DNA of 53,810 bases. It comes from a virus. The notes under the pieces are model-generated. The model was not told where the DNA came from. It made no database searches and was given only the letters and a program-made list of their open reading frames with translations. The position numbers and the translations under genes were made by a program. How positions within the stretch are numbered: position 1 is the stretch's first letter; each line of letters opens with the position of its first letter. Below are positions 50,050 to 53,810 of this stretch, in pieces. The stretch lies in IMG/VR virus record IMGVR_UViG_3300030099_000437, positions 1 through 53,810 of that record; one strand, given 5' to 3'.

Positions 50050-50435
50050 TATTTAAAAGCATCCTTCATTGCGTCTAACATGTCATTTATAGATGGTGGT
50101 CTATCCTTTGGGTCATAGGGGCAGATAACTTCTCTAGGACATTGTGTGTATGACTCCACCATCTCTAAGAACCCACTACCATTTGCACCTTCGTATAAAC
50201 ACCACCAACTTATTGTATTCTTTTTTCCTGCAGAGTCATGTCTCTTGTGTATTTTCTTCAATCTACAAACTGTCAGGTGTCCGTTGTTTAGCGTGGGTTG
50301 AAACTTGTGTTCACTAGCTGTTGTCCAAGACCCATAACCCATAGGTAAAAGCGAAAAGAATAGCAGCACAAACAGCGAATATGAGAACACTACTAACCCA
50401 TAATACAATTTTCTCTCTACGCTCTTGTGCTTCAT
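50049..50435 (-). CDS. Secreted or membrane-anchored protein (128 aa)
   Basis: The N-terminal hydrophobic stretch (LVVFSYSLFVLLFFSLLPM) resembles a signal peptide or anchor, followed by a soluble part with conserved-looking CRLKKIHKRHDSAGKK, SWWCLYEGANGSG, YTQCPREVICPYDP and Trp/Cys residues. I recall similar small periplasmic-type phage proteins of unknown role. The ATG lies 122 nt inside the upstream gene, so two different frames encode membrane segments from the same DNA. Confidence 0.6.
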   Translation of the reverse strand: MKHKSVERKLYYGLVVFSYSLFVLLFFSLLPMGYGSWTTASEHKFQPTLNNGHLTVCRLKKIHKRHDSAGKKNTISWWCLYEGANGSGFLEMVESYTQCPREVICPYDPKDRPPSINDMLDAMKDAFK

Positions 50436-50799
50436 ATATCATTTTCTTTCTTTGCTTACGGATATTAGCCTCTGTCTGAAGTAGCTCATCCCAAGCCTTA
50501 GTGCCTTGTGTAAACATGATATATGTTTTTAGGTCATCTCTTTGTTGCTCTAGTTTCTTCTTTGCAGTAAATGCCTCTATCGCCTCTTGTTCTACTGACT
50601 GTGCAGAGAACATTTTCTTTAATACTGATGGTGACTTAGACGATTTGTGTATGTGGTCTACGTCACTTACTGCTCCCATCCAACGTGACAAATCACCTGC
50701 CATCGCCTCCAAGTCTCTACCTGCAGCGAAAGCTTTCTTAATCCCATTATATGCAGCCGTAGCTGTAGAGATTGCCGCACTGACTGTTAATGGGTCTAT
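50314..50799 (-). CDS. Membrane-anchored helical protein with ATA start (161 aa)
   Basis: The frame is open from just after the upstream TAG and reads DPLTVSAAISTATAAYNGIK then FAAGRDLEAMAGDLSRWMGA. I recall a phage family beginning MDPLTV... with this GRDLExMxGDLSRWMGAxSD order, so the initiator is most likely ATA at 50797-50799, with AGAGGTG just upstream. The next usable starts (TTG 50712, ATG 50703) would remove the conserved N-terminus. The C-terminus has one transmembrane segment (LWVSSVLIFAVCAAILFAF). Confidence 0.62.
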   Translation of the reverse strand: MDPLTVSAAISTATAAYNGIKKAFAAGRDLEAMAGDLSRWMGAVSDVDHIHKSSKSPSVLKKMFSAQSVEQEAIEAFTAKKKLEQQRDDLKTYIMFTQGTKAWDELLQTEANIRKQRKKMIYEAQERREKIVLWVSSVLIFAVCAAILFAFTYGLWVLDNS

Positions 50800-50808
50800 G
50801 GCACACCT

Positions 50809-51039
50809 CTAGTTTGTTATGGCAGTCTGTACTGCAGTGTTAGATTCTTTCTTTTCAATAGAGGAGATGAGAGCATTAGTAAACTGATTAAGTGCTGCCT
50901 GAGTCTGGTCTAACTCAAACTTATGTGAATTGCTCTTTGCTTGTAGGCTTTTTATCTGAGCTACAAGATAGTTCTGCTCACGACTAAGGTTGTTAGTATC
51001 ATAGTCTTTACCATTAATTTGTATTACATTTTCACTCAT
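50809..51039 (-). CDS. DUF6447-like small protein (76 aa)
   Basis: MSENVIQINGKDYDTNNLSR, then a helical coiled-coil with EQNYLVAQIKSLQAKSN and LDQTQAALNQFTNALIS. This arrangement matches small phage proteins of the DUF6447 type, as I remember it. It is in the same frame as the following ATA-started gene, separated by a TAG. Function unknown. Confidence 0.68.
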   Translation of the reverse strand: MSENVIQINGKDYDTNNLSREQNYLVAQIKSLQAKSNSHKFELDQTQAALNQFTNALISSIEKKESNTAVQTAITN

Positions 51040-51212
51040 TAATCAACGTCCTTAATTGTTAGTGTACCTTCTTTAACTTGTTTCATTATCTCGTCATAAT
51101 GGCGATTGCCTTCTATTGGTGGTACACTCCAAGTTATACCCCCAATAATCACTCGTATTGCATAGGGTTTATTATCTGCGTCTTTTGTATACTGTGCGTT
51201 TTCTATTTTCAT
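51039..51212 (-). CDS. Small hypothetical protein (57 aa)
   Basis: MKIENAQYTKDADNKPYAIR then GGITWSVPPIEGNRHYDEIM. Start at ATG 51212 with GGAG 7 nt upstream; an in-frame start 15 nt earlier would overlap the fibre gene. The NKPYAIRVIIGGITWSVP beta pattern recurs in small tail-associated phage proteins. Confidence 0.62.
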   Translation of the reverse strand: MKIENAQYTKDADNKPYAIRVIIGGITWSVPPIEGNRHYDEIMKQVKEGTLTIKDVD

Positions 51213-51213
51213 T

Positions 51214-52329
51214 TTATAACTCCGCATCTAAATTAACTAAAGCATCAGCATCATCACCAGATGCCTTTAAAAAACAACCAAACCCATTTTCATTATTATC
51301 AGCAGTTAAAGTTAAACTCATTTGAACATTTTGATTAGTTGCCCTATTTAATGATGGGTTGCCACAAGCTCTATCATTTGCTTTAATTCTAACTTTAAAA
51401 GTTCCAACATGAGATATAGAAGGTGCTTGTCTCATTGTTTCTTTTAAAAAATAATCTCCAAGAAACAGTGTATCACTTATCATACAACCAGTACACATAG
51501 AGTCGCTTGCCGTATCTGCTTGCCAACGATGAAAATATCTATGACACTTAGATAGTGTAGTCTCAAATGGTTCATGCTCAAATTCGGTAGCTTTTTCTCC
51601 AATTTCTAACTGTACTCCTGTAATTTGCCAAGTAGCAGAGGCAGTAGTAATAACTCCATCTTGTGCGTGACCATGATGAAATCGTGTATTAGGTGTAGTT
51701 GCCCACCCTGTTGTATTGTCTGTGCCTTTGTAATCACTTCCTGCCGCTAAAGCAAAAACTACCCAAATCCCTGCTCCGTTATTATTATCAATAATACCAA
51801 CTGTGTCTCCTGCAAAAGAAAAACTTTTATACTCCCATGTGTTGGCTGAACTTATTGTATAAGTACCACCTATGTTTCTATTATCATCTTCTTGATATAA
51901 ATTAAATGCAAATGTACCTGTTTGACTCGACTTAACATAAAAAGATAATGCTACTGGTTTTGCATCAGAAGAACCAAAGTCTAAACTTTGTAAATTTTGT
52001 GCTTCAATTTTTTGATGTATGTCTACAAATTCATCTGAAGCTATAGCACTTTCAGCCGTGCCAGTTGTCCATTTAAGAGAAGTTGTTAAACCTGTTCCTG
52101 CAGGTGCATCTGTTGCTTGGCTAAATGTTCCATCTAACTCATCTGCATTTTGCATACGTAAATTAAATCTATCTACTCCATAACTTTCGGTAGTTCCATC
52201 ATGTGCCATTGAAACACTGACACGTTGATTTACGCTACAATTTCCATTGATAATAAAATTTTTATTCCCTAACGAGCTACCCTTATTAACATTGGCAATT
52301 AGTGCCGCTAGTTCTGCCGCTTTACTCAT
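51214..52329 (-). CDS. Carbohydrate-binding-type tail fibre protein (371 aa)
   Basis: The N-terminus (MSKAAELAALIANVNKG) is followed by NFIINGNCSVNQRVSVS, the start of a common phage fibre fold, SYGVDRFNLRMQ (GVDRF motif), a jelly-roll-like domain and ITGVQLEIGEKATEFEHEPF then ETTLSKCHRYFHRW, a conserved end block of such proteins. The distal C-terminus is variable. Likely receptor-binding. It overlaps the upstream paralogue stop by 4 nt. Confidence 0.75.
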   Translation of the reverse strand: MSKAAELAALIANVNKGSSLGNKNFIINGNCSVNQRVSVSMAHDGTTESYGVDRFNLRMQNADELDGTFSQATDAPAGTGLTTSLKWTTGTAESAIASDEFVDIHQKIEAQNLQSLDFGSSDAKPVALSFYVKSSQTGTFAFNLYQEDDNRNIGGTYTISSANTWEYKSFSFAGDTVGIIDNNNGAGIWVVFALAAGSDYKGTDNTTGWATTPNTRFHHGHAQDGVITTASATWQITGVQLEIGEKATEFEHEPFETTLSKCHRYFHRWQADTASDSMCTGCMISDTLFLGDYFLKETMRQAPSISHVGTFKVRIKANDRACGNPSLNRATNQNVQMSLTLTADNNENGFGCFLKASGDDADALVNLDAEL

Positions 52330-52763
52330 GCTAAATCTCCGTGTACACTAATAAAATTTAAAGCCGCATCAGCATAACCAGAAGACGAGCTGAAAGAACC
52401 TAAACTTGTAGTAGAGGTTGAGTTTCCTGTCATACTACTGTGAGAAGTTCCTGTGGGAGCAAAAGTTAAAGATTGAAAATTGTTAGTACCACTATCTCCG
52501 TTGGTATTTGCAGTGGGGCAATGATTTGCATTTCCCATATTTGTTGTAAAGTTTATATCGTACTCACCTGTACCTCTGTCAGTTAAAGAGCCACAATTAA
52601 AGCTATCTCTGTGTGCTATAGTGCTAGTGCCGTTGAAATTAGTCCACGCTTTAGCTAATCCCTGTTGCAGATTAGTCGTGGTGCTATTACCTTCAGCCGT
52701 GACTGCAATGCTACCTGCTGTGCTAACTCCTGTGAGTGTATTTACTTTGAGTTCACTTGCCAT
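52326..52763 (-). CDS. Fibre-tip paralogue 3 (145 aa)
   Basis: N-terminal MASELKVNTLTGVS, then STTTNLQQGLAKAWTNFNGT, RDSFNCGSLTDRGTGEYDIN, a variable C-terminal domain and the end block SVHGDLA. It shares the NLQQGLAKAW module and GDLA end with the two genes upstream, so three tandem copies are present. Linked by TAATG overlap. Probably alternative or combined receptor-binding tips. Confidence 0.72.
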   Translation of the reverse strand: MASELKVNTLTGVSTAGSIAVTAEGNSTTTNLQQGLAKAWTNFNGTSTIAHRDSFNCGSLTDRGTGEYDINFTTNMGNANHCPTANTNGDSGTNNFQSLTFAPTGTSHSSMTGNSTSTTSLGSFSSSSGYADAALNFISVHGDLA

Positions 52764-53263
52764 TATGCTAAATCTCCGTGTACTGCACTATTTAAAGTGT
52801 TCATTCCTACATCTGAACCAGAACTTTGGTCATAGGCATCTAACCGATAAGAGCCATTTGCAGTAACATCATATCTTACAACCACTGTTCTATCTCTTTG
52901 TGAAGAACTTGCTCCACCTCCTGTAACTATTGAATAGTTAGCATTTGCCATATCGTTATTAATAGTAAAAGTTGTTTGACCATTTGCTTCATCTGTTTGT
53001 CCTGATAAATTAAATGAATCATGTGTAGTAAAAGCACCCGATGTATTTTCATTCATTGCCCATGCTTTAGCTAACCCTTGTTGTAAATTCGTAGTAGTAC
53101 TACCCCCTTCACCAACAATCGTAGTCTGACCTGTAGCGTTCATAGTTAGGCGAGTAGTGTTAGCAGTCTTGAGAACTATCTGGTCATTGGTTGAGAGGTC
53201 AATGCCGCTATCGTTGTCTCCACCTTCGTTATGTATTTTATCTACTCTAAGTTCACTAACCAT
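52763..53263 (-). CDS. Fibre-tip paralogue 2 (166 aa)
   Basis: N-terminal MVSELRVDKIHNEGG with a longer insert (STNDQIVLKTANTTRLTMN) before STTTNLQQGLAKAWAMNENT, then HDSFNLSGQTDEANGQTTFT, a variable domain and AVHGDLA. Same architecture as its neighbours but an extra N-terminal segment. Overlaps both by 1 nt (TAATG). Confidence 0.72.
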   Translation of the reverse strand: MVSELRVDKIHNEGGDNDSGIDLSTNDQIVLKTANTTRLTMNATGQTTIVGEGGSTTTNLQQGLAKAWAMNENTSGAFTTHDSFNLSGQTDEANGQTTFTINNDMANANYSIVTGGGASSSQRDRTVVVRYDVTANGSYRLDAYDQSSGSDVGMNTLNSAVHGDLA

Positions 53264-53664
53264 TATGCTAAATCTCCGAATATCATAAACCCATGCGTTC
53301 TATCTTCTAAATCATCTGCGTTCATATTATTACATTTTATATCTATAACTGTTGTAGTAGTTTCTGCTGAACCCCCTCTAATAACGGTAGGACCACCAAA
53401 AGCCATACCTGCACAAGCACCGTCATCTATTTGAGCAGCAAAAGCGTTTGTCACAGTGTAATCAAAATCTCCAGTGCCTTCATCTGTCCTACTTGCCATA
53501 TTAAAACTATCCCTAATAGTAGTGCCATCACTATCACCACCTGCCCACGCTTTAGCCAACCCTTGCTGTAGATTAGTCGTGGTGCTATTGCCCTCTGCCA
53601 CCACAGCTATACTACCTGCTGTAGTTCGTCCTGCTATATTGTCAACTATAAGTTTACTTGTCAT
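53263..53664 (-). CDS. Fibre-tip paralogue 1 (133 aa)
   Basis: Start at ATG 53664 (MTSKLIVDNIAGRTTAGSIA), which overlaps the upstream stop as ATGA; a further in-frame ATG lies 12 nt earlier. STTTNLQQGLAKAWAGGDSD, RDSFNMASRTDEGTGDFDYT, a variable domain and MIFGDLA. First of three tandem paralogues. Confidence 0.72.
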   Translation of the reverse strand: MTSKLIVDNIAGRTTAGSIAVVAEGNSTTTNLQQGLAKAWAGGDSDGTTIRDSFNMASRTDEGTGDFDYTVTNAFAAQIDDGACAGMAFGGPTVIRGGSAETTTTVIDIKCNNMNADDLEDRTHGFMIFGDLA

Positions 53665-53810
53665 ACTACCGTCCAATGTCCTGCAACAGTTACAGTGCTA
53701 GAAGAACCTATTGTGATTGGTCCTGCCGATAAGCCATTTGTACTGCTGTCTATTGTAATGTCTGTGCTGATAGAGTTGCCATTAGTTCTGATGATTGAAT
53801 TATTGCCTAA
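53661..53810 (-). CDS. Tail-fibre-type protein, 5' end off the right edge
   Basis: The last 49 residues of a fibre protein (IIRTNGNSISTDITIDSSTN, then GPITIGSSSTVTVAGHWTVV). The SSTNGLSAGPITIGSSSTVTV block is the common C-terminal closing element of marine phage fibres. It is related to the last visible residues of the left-edge gene, but the frames do not join directly (see findings). Confidence 0.7.
   Translation of the reverse strand, partial: LGNNSIIRTNGNSISTDITIDSSTNGLSAGPITIGSSSTVTVAGHWTVV

Noticed and set aside
50797-51039. TAG read-through joining two genes in the same frame
   Set aside because: An independent start with a Shine-Dalgarno after the TAG explains the downstream gene more simply; read-through remains possible but unsupported.

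Overview
The window looks like nearly all of the genome of one short-tailed (podovirus-like) marine phage. The base composition is AT-rich by eye (not computed). Gene content and order (T7-like primase-helicase, family A DNA polymerase, gp2.5-like SSB, class II ribonucleotide reductase, tyrosine integrase, no phage RNA polymerase, large internal virion proteins, ELNIxDG-repeat fibres) recall the HMO-2011-type phages of marine Alphaproteobacteria. That placement is from memory, not from a search. A DUF1127 gene and a GTA-type 3TM holin also suggest an alphaproteobacterial host. Both window ends cut through minus-strand tail-fibre genes, so the map is probably circularly permuted, with a small part missing at the junction.

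Layout: a 1.35 kb gene-free control region (24.68-26.03 kb) separates two divergent arms. To the right, on the plus strand (26.0-41.7 kb), lie small early genes, a C5 DNA methyltransferase, nucleases, then integrase, primase-helicase, polymerase, SSB, Cas4-like exonuclease, resolvase-like protein and NrdJ. To the left, on the minus strand (24.7 kb down to 1), lie small basic proteins, DUF1127, lysis genes (holin, M15 endolysin), terminase, portal, scaffold, capsid, tail adaptor, nozzle and fibre. The minus arm resumes at the right end (53.8 to 41.7 kb) with tandem receptor-binding-type proteins, small membrane proteins and four large or medium virion-type proteins. The arms converge at 41.70 kb, overlapping by 7 nt.

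Expression appears to rely on host sigma70-type promoters. I see good TTGACA/TATAAT-like elements at 8.17-8.20, 24.68-24.71, 24.83-24.86, 31.66-31.69, 33.79-33.81 and 37.29-37.31 kb. The promoter regions at 24.75-24.86 kb (leftward) and 31.66-31.76 kb (rightward) are diverged copies of one module. Each carries three exact ACTTTAAGT/ACTTAAAGT boxes, which suggests one regulator couples the late operon to the integrase/replication operon.

Most notable: (1) an unannotated, apparently structured RNA candidate at about 25.60-25.98 kb, directly followed by a near-perfect 22-bp inverted repeat enclosing the first early gene; (2) the duplicated operator module; (3) two genes whose best starts are non-AUG (ATC at 22073, ATA at 50799), both with good Shine-Dalgarno sequences; (4) a predicted H-type pseudoknot after the SSB gene; (5) a promoter-proximal stem-loop in the capsid leader; (6) tandem paralogous fibre-tip genes with a conserved N-terminal module and variable C-termini; (7) about a dozen genes below 60 codons, including DUF1127.
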